DNA of 64,000 nucleotides, from contig NZ_CP093340.1 in NCBI RefSeq assembly GCF_022637415.1, positions 1,240,001 through 1,304,000 of the forward strand, written 5' to 3'. The notes beneath the pieces were generated by a model that did no database searches, was not told the origin of the DNA, and worked only from the letters and a program-made list of their open reading frames with translations. Both the position numbers and the translations under genes were made by a program. Source of the stretch: Luteimonas sp. S4-F44. Lineage in GTDB: Bacteria; Pseudomonadota; Gammaproteobacteria; Xanthomonadales; Xanthomonadaceae. Shown in pieces: positions 31,083-38,199 of the stretch; within the stretch, counting starts at the first letter, position 1, and every line of letters begins with the position of its first letter.

Positions 31083-32074
31083 TATTCTGCCCATGCGTAT
31101 TTGCCTTCATAGTGCGCATAGCGGTTTTCGAACATTTCACGCCGAGGCCTATGGGTCGGTTGCGTGGGAGGCTCCAGTCGCTCGCGGGTTGACTCGACGA
31201 AATGCCTCGTGCCCACGTTCGTGCGGGCCTCCTCCAGAAGCGAGGGGTGAAGTCGAATCGCCTTTGTTGCAGGATCAACCCAGATAAGGTGCTGGTCGAA
31301 GGCGCCGTGATGGTTGTGGCATAAGCTCAGGCCGTTCCAGACCTCATCCGTGGAACCAGGCGCTTCCACCGGGAAGATGTGCGCTCCTTCGAGCAGGTTG
31401 GAACCAATGCCGCACATCGCGCAGGTGTAGGCATAGGCTGAACGGATCTTTCGCCCAGCACCTGCTTTCCGGACCAGGATCTTGACTGCCTTCGTAGCGC
31501 GCGCCGCAGCGGCAGCCATTGCCGCCGGTTGATCCTGTGGTGTGTCTGCTGCACCGGATGCAGATGCGGCTTCAACCATCTGCACAACAGACAGCATCTC
31601 GCCTGCACGAACCTGTTCTATAAATGCAGGGAACAGAGCTGGAAGGAAGGCGTATATCTTTTCGCCAGTGTTGGACTCGTATACGGCCCAGCCGTTCGCC
31701 CTAGCCTCTGCAAGAATTCTCTCGTGAAACAGAATCGAGAAACGAGTAGTTCTACCTAGACGGGTACCCCCATCTATGGCGACAAACACACTTGGCTGAG
31801 CTGAGTGGTCTAGTCCGAGCAGGATGGGAGTTGCTGTTCCATTGAGGTCTGAGACAGCGGGGCGCGGCTCGCTGGCGGGGTTCTGAAACCTCTTCTCGTA
31901 TGGCTTTCTAGCGTGCGAAGAGACGCTAGATACATGCAGGGCGACGTTTACGTTGCCAGCTTGCGTCTGAATAATCAGGCTGCCAGGCCAGCCGTTGCCG
32001 GGGTCTGCATTGCCAATGACAAGCGGGCCAAGCAGGTCGGCAGCCGTTCGGAATTTCTTAGTTCGTTGGGTCAT
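31082..32074 (-). CDS. HNH endonuclease, probable restriction partner
   Basis: A 330-residue protein. The C-terminal HNH module has CAMC (Cys218, 221), then EGAHIFPVE (His232), WNGLSLCHNHHGAFD with Asn247 and His253-256: two zinc pairs and the catalytic His-Asn-His. The N-terminal 200 residues, including an Ala-rich linker near 165-195, are unrecognised and may read the target. An ATG at 32074 (GGGA upstream) is preferred over a TTG 12 codons earlier. Pairing with a cytosine methyltransferase in convergent orientation suggests a type II restriction enzyme. Confidence 0.82.
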   Translation of the reverse strand: MTQRTKKFRTAADLLGPLVIGNADPGNGWPGSLIIQTQAGNVNVALHVSSVSSHARKPYEKRFQNPASEPRPAVSDLNGTATPILLGLDHSAQPSVFVAIDGGTRLGRTTRFSILFHERILAEARANGWAVYESNTGEKIYAFLPALFPAFIEQVRAGEMLSVVQMVEAASASGAADTPQDQPAAMAAAAARATKAVKILVRKAGAGRKIRSAYAYTCAMCGIGSNLLEGAHIFPVEAPGSTDEVWNGLSLCHNHHGAFDQHLIWVDPATKAIRLHPSLLEEARTNVGTRHFVESTRERLEPPTQPTHRPRREMFENRYAHYEGKYAWAE

Positions 32075-32110
32075 TCCCAAAGAATGAACCACGAATAGGG
32101 AGGCACACAA

Positions 32111-32442
32111 GTAGCGCTTCGAGGTGGGTCACACGGCCTCGCCAGGCAGCCCGTGTCGCGTCCGGGTCCGCACGGCCTGATACCGAGCAGCCCGGACGAA
32201 ACCGGACGACCCGGACTCATCGGGGAGTCCGGGTGCAATGCTGGTATCAACGCGCAAGCACCTCTGGCAGTTTTGATTCGTCGGCGCCACCAGCCGCCGA
32301 CGCCAGGCTTTCGGCGGCCTACATGAGTCGAGACCCGCCCCCGACTGAGGGGAGCAAACGGGCCCATCTCTGCGACGCAAAGCAGGTAGTCCCCGCACGG
32401 CACGTCGCCGGGCGGGGATCGCACCTGCACGGAGTCCAGAAG
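32111..32442. other. Gene-free stretch upstream of the excisionase-like gene
   Basis: GC rises again to core level. It holds a perfect hairpin CCCGGACT/AGTCCGGG (32210-32233) and no supportable gene. It probably contains the promoter for the HNH gene on the minus strand and the leader of the small helix-turn-helix gene on the plus strand. Confidence 0.5.
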
Positions 32443-32634
32443 ATGTCCTACGAACCGAAGAAGTTCTCCCACGCTGAACTCGCCGAGCTGCACGCACTCC
32501 CCGACGACTTGCTGCTGACCGCCCAGGAGGCGGCGGCCTTGTTGCGCCTGAAGTACGGCACGTTGGCCTGGTATCGCTGCCAGGGCGGCGGCCCGGCGTT
32601 CACCCGAGTCGCGACGTACCCACGCTTTCAGTAG
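32443..32634 (+). pseudogene. Excisionase/AlpA-like helix-turn-helix gene, cut off by an IS element
   Basis: It starts MSYEPKKFSHAEL and carries the beginning of a MerR-like excisionase fold: LLTAQEAAALLRLKYGTLAWYR (read as helix, turn, helix), then GGGPAFTRV where the wing should follow. The frame stops at codon 64, inside the left end of the IS element at about 32628, so the wing and C-terminus are missing. Such proteins control excision of integrative elements, which fits a decayed island next to tRNA-Thr. The missing part was not found beyond the IS. Confidence 0.6.
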
Positions 32635-32656
32635 CGGAGCTGTTTGGAGTCCGTGT

Positions 32657-33194
32657 TCATCGTAGCGGCTTTGCCGCAAGTTGTTTCGCATAGGCGGCGG
32701 GCGTCAGCCCGCCGATGCCTTTCTTGGGTCGCTCCTCGTTGTACTCCCGGCGCCAGCGCTCGATCTCCGTGCGGGCATGTAGCAGCGTCGGGAACCAGTG
32801 TTCGTTGAGGCACTCGTCTCGCAGACGCCCATTGAGCGATTCGACGTAGGCATTCTGGTTCGGCTTGCCTGGCTGGATCAACCGCAGCGTCACGCCTCGT
32901 TCGTGCACCCACGCCACCATCGCCCTGCCGCAGAACTCCTTGCCGTTGTCGGTCCGGATCACTTGCGCGAGACCATGGTTGAGCGCCAGACGGTCAAGGC
33001 ATGCCCACGCCGTAGCGTTTGTGACGGTGCGCCAGCGCCTGGATCTGTTCCCGCAACTCGACGTTACGATCCGCACGCGGTGTGTAGCGAAGCGCGCTCG
33101 CACTCATGCCAACGACCCGCAAGGCGCGCCGCTCGCACAATCCCTTGCTTGCCGTGTAGCGCACCTGCTCGCGGCGGGCCGGTGCGCTCACCAT
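32657..33194 (-). pseudogene. IS3-family transposase OrfB, internally deleted
   Basis: The N-terminal piece (33194 to about 32997) carries the HTH_21-type start, ending HRHKRYGVGMP. The C-terminal piece is in a different frame and carries the second catalytic Asp in RTDNGKEF and the Glu region ESLNGRLRDECLN. The middle, with the first catalytic Asp, is missing, and the join near 32997 shifts frame. No functional DDE transposase can result. Confidence 0.85.
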
Positions 33195-33451
33195 TTTTTT
33201 TGCAGCACGTCCTTGATCACTTCGTTTTCAAGCACCTGCTCGGCCAACAGCTTCTTCAGCCGGGAATTCTCCGTCTCCAGCTCCTTCAACCGTTTGGCCC
33301 CGGACACGTTCATGCCGCCGAACTTGCTGCGCCACAGGTAGTACGACGCCTCGCTGAAGCCATGCCGACGGCGCAGCTCCTAGACCGGCAGGCCGGCCTC
33401 GGCCTCACGCAGGAAGCCGATGATCTGTTCTTCGCTGAAACGCTTCTTCAT
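33188..33451 (-). pseudogene. IS3-family transposase OrfA with internal stop
   Basis: It reads MKKRFSEEQIIGFLREAEAG, then LPV and a TAG at codon 24 (33380-33382), then continues in frame as ELRRRHGFSEASYYLWR to a leucine-zipper-like C-terminus ending LQKKW. Relatives have Lys at the stop position, so one base change (AAG to TAG) killed it. The A8 run at 33194-33201 is where frameshifting to OrfB would occur. Confidence 0.88.
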
Positions 33452-33502
33452 GTCCAATCTCCGGATCGTTGGGGATTGGACTCCAAACCAGGCTGCTACT
33501 CA

Positions 33503-34008
33503 ATTGCGGGGGACGTCGGTCGTCCCCGCCCGAGATGCCCCCACAATGATCCGCTCCCCTATACTTCGCCGGACCCGATGTGTTCCGGCCCGATGCCCGC
33601 GCGAGCGACCGCGACGATCAAGTAGCAACGCACGGACGCGCTAGGCACGCCCGTTGCGGTGACCAACGCATCCAACGCCTTGTCGAGAGCAGCGAGTACG
33701 AGCCCTATGAGCAGCTAGTGGAGCTGCTAGTTTTGGTCTAACACCCAGCTTGCACTAGTGGTCAAATCCCGCCGGCAGGCCGTGATCTCCGCGAGTCAGG
33801 GCTCTTCCAAAGTCACCGCCAGCCCGTCATCAGTGCCACCAGCGGCATGCCGGCACGCTTTGGACCCCTCGAATGCGGAGACGCTGGGTGCTAACGTCGG
33901 TCAGGTGCTTGCTCAGATCAACACTGCAGTAAATGCTCTTTGCGCGGCAGCATTTGGTTTGTCGCGCGTATGGAAGGCGAGGGCAGGCTTGGATTGTAGG
34001 AGGTAGGC
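33503..34008. other. Scarred intergenic region before the ATP-grasp gene
   Basis: It contains the broken copy of the deoxyribosyltransferase start (33546-33604) and, at about 33660-33741, a short frame reading QRLVESSEYEPYEQLVELL before a stop. That frame looks like the tail of a lost protein rather than random sequence. No intact gene is visible. The last 11 bases hold the strong ribosome site of the next gene. Confidence 0.5.
33546..33604 (+). pseudogene. Fragment of the nucleoside 2-deoxyribosyltransferase gene start
   Basis: The 59 bases from ATGATCCG to GCCCGCGCG repeat the first bases of the gene at 36406 with a few substitutions and one extra base near position 13, which breaks the frame. 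Similarity ends at about 33604. Together with the intact gene it makes a direct repeat 2.86 kb apart that brackets the ATP-grasp cluster. Confidence 0.85.
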
Positions 34009-35115
34009 TTGGAGACAGACGATGGGCGCGGTGCGCGCCGTGACGATGCCGCCGCGGGCACGCGACGTGTGCTGATCCACACCGTGGAAGGCGATTTCCA
34101 TGCGGCCGTGACCGGGCATGCGCTGCGGTTGCGAGGGCATGAGGTGGTGCGCTGGCGCGGTGATCACTATCCCGAGTTCAGCGCCAGCACGGTGCGCTTC
34201 GGACGCGACGGCATGCAGGGAACGCTGGTCTGCGACGGGCGCACGGTGTCGTCGGATGCGGTCGATGTGGTCTGGTATCGCCGGCGGCGTCTGGTGTCGT
34301 CGCCGGATTACGTGGATCCGCGCGACCAGGCGTTCTGCACCGAGGAGCTGCGGATGGCGGAGCGCTCGCATCCCGAGGCCTTCGCCGATGCCTTCTGGAT
34401 CAACCCGCCGGCCGCGTCCCTGCTGTGCGAGGTCAAGGCGCACCAGTTCCGTCATGCGCTGGCGGCCGGGCTCGCGGTGCCGCGCACATTGATCAGCAAC
34501 GACCCGGCGACGATCCGGAACTTCATCCTCGAGGTCGAGGACTGCATCTACAAGCCGCTCGGCGGCTATATCTGGAAGGAAGACGGGGCGAGCCTGAAGA
34601 CTTACACCGCGAAGGTTGCGATGGACGATCTCCCGTCCGACGCGCTGTTGCGCGCGACGCCGGGCATCTTCCAGGAGAAGGTCGCCAAGGCGTACGAGGT
34701 GCGGGCGCAGTTCTTCGGGCACAGTTGCTTCGCGATCAGGATCGACTCCAACACGCTCGAAGGCGGCGATCTGGACTGGCGGCTCGACCAGAGATCGATC
34801 CGGCGTTGCGAGCCGGCGCCGTTGCCGGCCAAGGTCGAGGCGGCCTGCATCGCGCTGATGGCGCGGCTGGGGATCGTGAGCGGGGGATTCGATTTCATCG
34901 TGACCCCGGAGGGCAACTGGCAGTTCCTGGAGGTCAACGAGGCGGGCCAGTTCTTCTTCATCGAGTCCTGGTGCCCGGACCTGCCGGTACTCGATGCGTT
35001 CTGCCAATTCATCGAAGCCGCGCGTGCGGATTTCAGGTATTCGGCGCCCGGGACGCCGATAACTTTGACGCAGGCCACGGTTTCGGCCTATGAGCACGGG
35101 CTAATCTCGAAGTGA
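34009..35115 (+). CDS. ATP-grasp RiPP maturase (MvdD/graspetide-synthetase-like)
   Basis: A 368-residue ATP-grasp ligase resembling the enzymes that join side chains of a precursor peptide by ester or amide bonds (graspetides, microviridin type). The pre-grasp domain is at 20-125 with the family VWYRR (88-92). ATP-grasp signs are IYKPLGGY (Lys182), FQEKVAKAYEVR (Glu230, Arg232), DWR (256-258), GFDFIV (Asp295) and FLEVNEAG (Glu308, Asn310 for magnesium). The start is TTG, 5 bases after a perfect AGGAGG; no better in-frame start has one. A precursor-like gene follows 111 bases later. Substrate and bond type are inferred from the family. Confidence 0.85.
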   Translation: METDDGRGARRDDAAAGTRRVLIHTVEGDFHAAVTGHALRLRGHEVVRWRGDHYPEFSASTVRFGRDGMQGTLVCDGRTVSSDAVDVVWYRRRRLVSSPDYVDPRDQAFCTEELRMAERSHPEAFADAFWINPPAASLLCEVKAHQFRHALAAGLAVPRTLISNDPATIRNFILEVEDCIYKPLGGYIWKEDGASLKTYTAKVAMDDLPSDALLRATPGIFQEKVAKAYEVRAQFFGHSCFAIRIDSNTLEGGDLDWRLDQRSIRRCEPAPLPAKVEAACIALMARLGIVSGGFDFIVTPEGNWQFLEVNEAGQFFFIESWCPDLPVLDAFCQFIEAARADFRYSAPGTPITLTQATVSAYEHGLISK

Positions 35116-35167
35116 TGCGCGAAGTGCAAGGAATCGCAAGGGCCGCCGAGCGCGGCATCTTTCGACG

Positions 35168-35186
35168 TCGCGGCGGTGTGCCGCGA
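35168..35186 (+). promoter_or_regulatory. Hairpin between maturase and precursor genes
   Basis: The perfect 7-base stem TCGCGGC/GCCGCGA with a GGTGT loop lies midway in the 111-base gap. It could be a processing site or stabiliser that lets precursor mRNA outlast maturase mRNA. That role is inferred. Confidence 0.35.
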
Positions 35187-35226
35187 TCGTGATGTGGTGG
35201 TGTCCCATCCAACCAGAGGAGTGGTT

Positions 35227-35421
35227 ATGTCCATCAAGTCTGAAGCTCGTACGGCGGTGGCTGCGGAAGGCCGGGTGTTGGCGCGTGTGCTGTCCCGCGA
35301 GGAGATCGCGCACGTCAGTGGCGGGGCTGGTGCGTTGGCCGAACCGACCGATTCGTGGGTCGACAACGGCACCTGCACGCCCAAGAGCGATCCGCCGCTC
35401 GTGTCGGATCCGCATCTCTGA
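35227..35421 (+). CDS. RiPP precursor peptide, predicted substrate of the ATP-grasp maturase
   Basis: A 64-residue peptide with GAGGAG 7 bases before the ATG. Residues 1-33 look like a leader: an acidic-basic helix and then LSREEIAHVSGG, a double-glycine end (Gly32-Gly33) of the kind removed by peptidase-transporters. Residues 34-64 look like a core rich in possible crosslinking partners: Thr41, Ser43, Thr49, Thr51, Lys53, Ser54 and Ser60 against Glu39, Asp42, Asp46, Asp55 and Asp61, with one Cys50 and several Pro. It lacks the PFFARFL leader helix of microviridins. A long hairpin follows directly. I know no named family for it. Confidence 0.72.
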   Translation: MSIKSEARTAVAAEGRVLARVLSREEIAHVSGGAGALAEPTDSWVDNGTCTPKSDPPLVSDPHL

Positions 35422-35461
35422 ACCATCGTGCGTCCGCGTCTGACGATCACGCGGGCGCCGA

Positions 35462-35490
35462 TCCTGGCGGCGATTCCATCGCCGCCAGGA
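35462..35490 (+). terminator. Strong hairpin after the precursor gene
   Basis: A perfect 13-base stem, TCCTGGCGGCGAT with ATCGCCGCCAGGA, and a TCC loop begin 40 bases after the precursor stop and are followed by CGTCTTCGTT. It would end or stabilise the precursor transcript and lower expression of the next gene. Confidence 0.7.
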
Positions 35491-35512
35491 CGTCTTCGTT
35501 GGGAGTGATCGC

Positions 35513-36217
35513 ATGCAGGCGCGTCTTGCGGGGGCGTTGCTGGTGCTGGTCTGCGATGCCGCACTGGCCGTGACGGGGACGCCATCCCCGTCCGATCCCT
35601 ATATCGAATTTCTGTGGTCCAAGACGCCCGAGGGCGCGTTGGCCAGACAGGAGACGCGGTCGTTCGTGCTCGGCGAGCGCTTCGGGCATCAGGTCTGCGT
35701 CGCGGTACTCGATGCAGACGCCACAACATCGGGGCTGACGATCGAGATGCGTGACACGGCGGGGCGGGTGGTCGCGCAGCAGGCGCATCCGGATTTCGAT
35801 GGCAGCAAACGCTGCTTTCCCGCGCAACTGCCCGCGGACGCGACGCCGGGGACCTGGCGCGTGGTCGTCTATCTGGATGGCGCAGCGGCGCCGGCCGGCA
35901 GCCGCGAGGTCGAGGTGTATCCGACACTCGATGCGCTGATCGCCGCCACGCCACAGGACATGCCCTATGTGCTGGGGCGTCCGAACTACGACGCGGCAAT
36001 CGCGCCCGAAGCGTTTGTCGGTGAGCTGGCCTGGGTCATGCACATCGCACCCGACGGCAGCGTGGATCGGGTGGAGATCGAACGTGCCGAGGGCATCGGC
36101 CTGAAGATTCAGGACCGCGCGATTCGCGCCGGTGAGATTTCGCTGTTCCCGCCGCGCTCGGGACCCGAATCGACCTCCACCTTCCGCCGGCAGCTGTCGT
36201 TCCGGAACGACGAGTAG
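35513..36217 (+). CDS. Secreted protein of unknown function next to the RiPP cluster
   Basis: A 234-residue protein with a signal peptide (about 1-19, ending ALA). The N-terminal half, about 28-140, starts IEFLW and looks like a beta-sandwich (SGLTIEMRDTAGRVV, GTWRVVVYLDG). The C-terminal part, about 150-234, begins YVLGRPNY and has VGELAWVMHIAPDGSVDRVEI, which resembles the beta-hairpin of TonB C-terminal domains. GGGAG precedes the ATG. A clear paralogue lies at 45061-45765. It could bind or protect against the peptide product, but nothing in the sequence proves a link beyond position. Confidence 0.78.
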   Translation: MQARLAGALLVLVCDAALAVTGTPSPSDPYIEFLWSKTPEGALARQETRSFVLGERFGHQVCVAVLDADATTSGLTIEMRDTAGRVVAQQAHPDFDGSKRCFPAQLPADATPGTWRVVVYLDGAAAPAGSREVEVYPTLDALIAATPQDMPYVLGRPNYDAAIAPEAFVGELAWVMHIAPDGSVDRVEIERAEGIGLKIQDRAIRAGEISLFPPRSGPESTSTFRRQLSFRNDE

Positions 36218-36229
36218 CCACGGCATCAC

Positions 36230-36247
36230 GGGCACCTGGCAGGTGCC
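36230..36247 (+). terminator. Hairpin after the secreted protein gene
   Basis: The 7-base stem GGCACCT/AGGTGCC with a GGC loop lies 13 bases past the stop codon. Confidence 0.5.
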
Positions 36248-36405
36248 TGGGCGGCCTCGCCGCGTCTGCCATCTGTTCGCGAAGCGCGACAGCTGCAGCG
36301 GTCCCGCCGTCAGCCAACACCAGCCCAAAGACAGCGGCATCGGGTCGCATTCCCGGTGTCGGCCGGCGCCGCGACAATGCGGTCCCTGCCGTCGTACTCG
36401 CCGCG

Positions 36406-36978
36406 ATGATCCGTTCCCTGTACCTCGCCGGACCCGATGTGTTCCGGCCCGATGCCCGCGCGCGCGGGACTGAGTTCAAAGCGCTGTGCGCGCGCTTCGG
36501 GATCGAGGGCTTGTATCCGCTCGACCAGGACGTGCCGTCGGCGCTCGTCGATCCGGGCGATCAGGCGCGGTGGATCTACCGCGCCAACATCGGCCTGATC
36601 GAGCGCGCCGACGCGGTGCTCGCCAATCTGGATTTCTTCCGCGGGCCGGAGCCAGACAGCGGCACCTGTTTCGAGGTCGGCTATGCGGTCGCGCGCGGCA
36701 AACCGGTGTACGGCTACATCCCCGAGGGCGGCACGCTGGCCCAGCGCATCCGCCAGCGACATCCGCACGCGATCGGCCCCGACGGCGTGCTCGACGCGCA
36801 CGGCTGGAACATCGAGGCGTTCGGCTTGCCGCTGAACCTGATGCTGTCGGTGCCGGCACCGCTGGTGGTCGGCGATGCAGCGATGGTATTGGTGCAGTTG
36901 ATGCGTTGCGGCGAGACGCCGCTGCCGGCGGAGATGCCTCGCGCGTCCGAATGTCGGATTGACGTCGCAGGTGTCTAG
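36406..36978 (+). CDS. Nucleoside 2-deoxyribosyltransferase family protein
   Basis: A 190-residue cytoplasmic enzyme family that swaps or hydrolyses bases on 2'-deoxynucleosides. The start YLAGPDVF is the substrate-binding beta-strand motif. DSGTCFEVGYAVARGKPV holds the catalytic Glu, and ANLDFFRG carries a conserved Asp. The first 59 bases are present again, mutated, at 33546, which shows that this gene's start took part in the rearrangement that placed the ATP-grasp cluster here. It is convergent with the diguanylate cyclase gene. Confidence 0.88.
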   Translation: MIRSLYLAGPDVFRPDARARGTEFKALCARFGIEGLYPLDQDVPSALVDPGDQARWIYRANIGLIERADAVLANLDFFRGPEPDSGTCFEVGYAVARGKPVYGYIPEGGTLAQRIRQRHPHAIGPDGVLDAHGWNIEAFGLPLNLMLSVPAPLVVGDAAMVLVQLMRCGETPLPAEMPRASECRIDVAGV

Positions 36979-36993
36979 GCGAGTGCGCCGGGC

Positions 36994-38049
36994 TCAGGCC
37001 ACCGCCACGCAATTGCGCCCGGCGGCCTTGGCGCGGTAGAGCGCGCCGTCGGCATCGCGCAGCCAATCCGCTGGCGAGACGAACTCCGGACGGGTCGTCG
37101 AGACGCCGATGCTGGCCGTGCACGCCAGCGTTGGATGGCCGTCGAAGGACAGTGCGGCGATGCCGGCGCGGACGTATTCGGCAACCGCGCACGCGCGCGC
37201 CGGCCCGGCAGGGGCGAGCAGGATCGCGAATTCGTCGCCGCCGATCCGGGCCGGCGTGTCGGTGGCGCCGGCGGCGGTCCGCAGCACATCGGCCACCCGT
37301 CGCAGCACGAGATCGCCGACGCCGTGGCCATAGTGGTCGTTGATCGATTTGAAGGCGTCGATGTCGATCATCAGCAGTGTGGCTGGATCGCCGTTGTGAT
37401 CGAAGCGCGACAAGGCGTCGCGCACCCGGATATCGAAATGCCGCCGGTTGGGCAGGTCGCTGCCCGAATCCGTCCGGCTGCTGCGTTCGAGCTCGCGGTT
37501 CTGCCGGGCAATCGTTCTGCCCAGGCGATAGGTCACCAGGCTCAGCGCGATGTGGTAGCCGAACATCAGCGGCAGGCAGGCGAGCAGGGTGCGTGTCGAG
37601 GTCGATGGCGCGAACGGAAAGCCGGCAAGTGCCCAGCCGGCCGCGAAGGCGAGTACGAACAGGGCGGCCGCGCGCCGGAACAGGCGCCAGCCGCCGGCGG
37701 CGAGCCGGTCGGAGGCCAGCACCGTCGCCATGACCGTGGTCGGCAGCAGGCTGAGTGCGATCGCCGCGACCCACAGGCCGCCGGCCACCGCGTCGACGAG
37801 CAGGTTGCGATATTCGGTGGCTACCGGATCGCGTGCGCGTCGCGACAGCATCCAGGCGACCTGCGGCCACACCAAGGCATTGACCGCGAGTGCGGCCCAG
37901 AGCCAGGCCGGGGCCCCGCGCTCGGCCAGCACCGATGCGATCGGCAGCGCGCACAGCGCCGCGCCGAGCATCCGCATCCGGAGGATGCGCGACGGGAACA
38001 ACAGGGCGGCAAGACGGGCCCGGTCGTGGTGGTCGTCGCGGTCGGGCAT
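36994..38049 (-). CDS. Membrane diguanylate cyclase, MASE2-GGDEF
   Basis: Makes cyclic di-GMP from two GTP. It has 351 residues. The N-terminal ~190 residues form a MASE2-type membrane sensor, with paired hydrophobic spans and the RILRMRMLG start also seen in AdrA/DgcC. The GGDEF domain follows (about 195-351), with active-site GGDEF intact and DIDAFKSINDHYGH upstream. The inhibitory I-site, RxxD five residues before GGDEF, reads GATD, so product feedback is probably lost. The in-frame extension upstream of ATG 38049 runs antisense through radA and is not used. Confidence 0.92.
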   Translation of the reverse strand: MPDRDDHHDRARLAALLFPSRILRMRMLGAALCALPIASVLAERGAPAWLWAALAVNALVWPQVAWMLSRRARDPVATEYRNLLVDAVAGGLWVAAIALSLLPTTVMATVLASDRLAAGGWRLFRRAAALFVLAFAAGWALAGFPFAPSTSTRTLLACLPLMFGYHIALSLVTYRLGRTIARQNRELERSSRTDSGSDLPNRRHFDIRVRDALSRFDHNGDPATLLMIDIDAFKSINDHYGHGVGDLVLRRVADVLRTAAGATDTPARIGGDEFAILLAPAGPARACAVAEYVRAGIAALSFDGHPTLACTASIGVSTTRPEFVSPADWLRDADGALYRAKAAGRNCVAVA

Positions 38050-38199
38050 CGGGGGCGACCCTCCGGGCCGGTCTGTCCGAAGCGATTGTAACGGTGCCTC
38101 GTGGGGACGCGCGTGCATGGGCACCACGCGGCAACCGCGTCTCCTTGGGTGCGACTGCTCTCGGCTATCCTGCCGATCCCTGCAACGGACCGATCGTCG

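Larger units (their letters stand above)
32628..33502 (-). mobile_element. Decayed IS3-family element (IS407 group-like)
   Basis: It is bounded by imperfect inverted ends: the left reads AGTAGC, six differing bases, then GTTTGGAGTCC from 32630, and the complement of the right end (33478-33500) repeats AGTAGC and GTTTGGAGTCC at the same distance. It carries orfA and orfB on the minus strand with an A8 slippage run at their junction. At about 875 bases it is some 300-350 bases short of an intact relative. No clear target-site duplication is seen. Both orfs are broken, so it cannot move by itself. Confidence 0.82.

Noticed and set aside
32628..33502. A functional IS element
   Set aside because: orfA has a stop, orfB has lost its middle and changed frame, so it is listed as a remnant.
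28620..36470. A search by eye for a second copy of the tRNA-Thr 3' end as an att site
   Set aside because: No repeat of the TTCGATTCCTATTTCCGGC segment was seen in the window; an att site may lie elsewhere or be lost.
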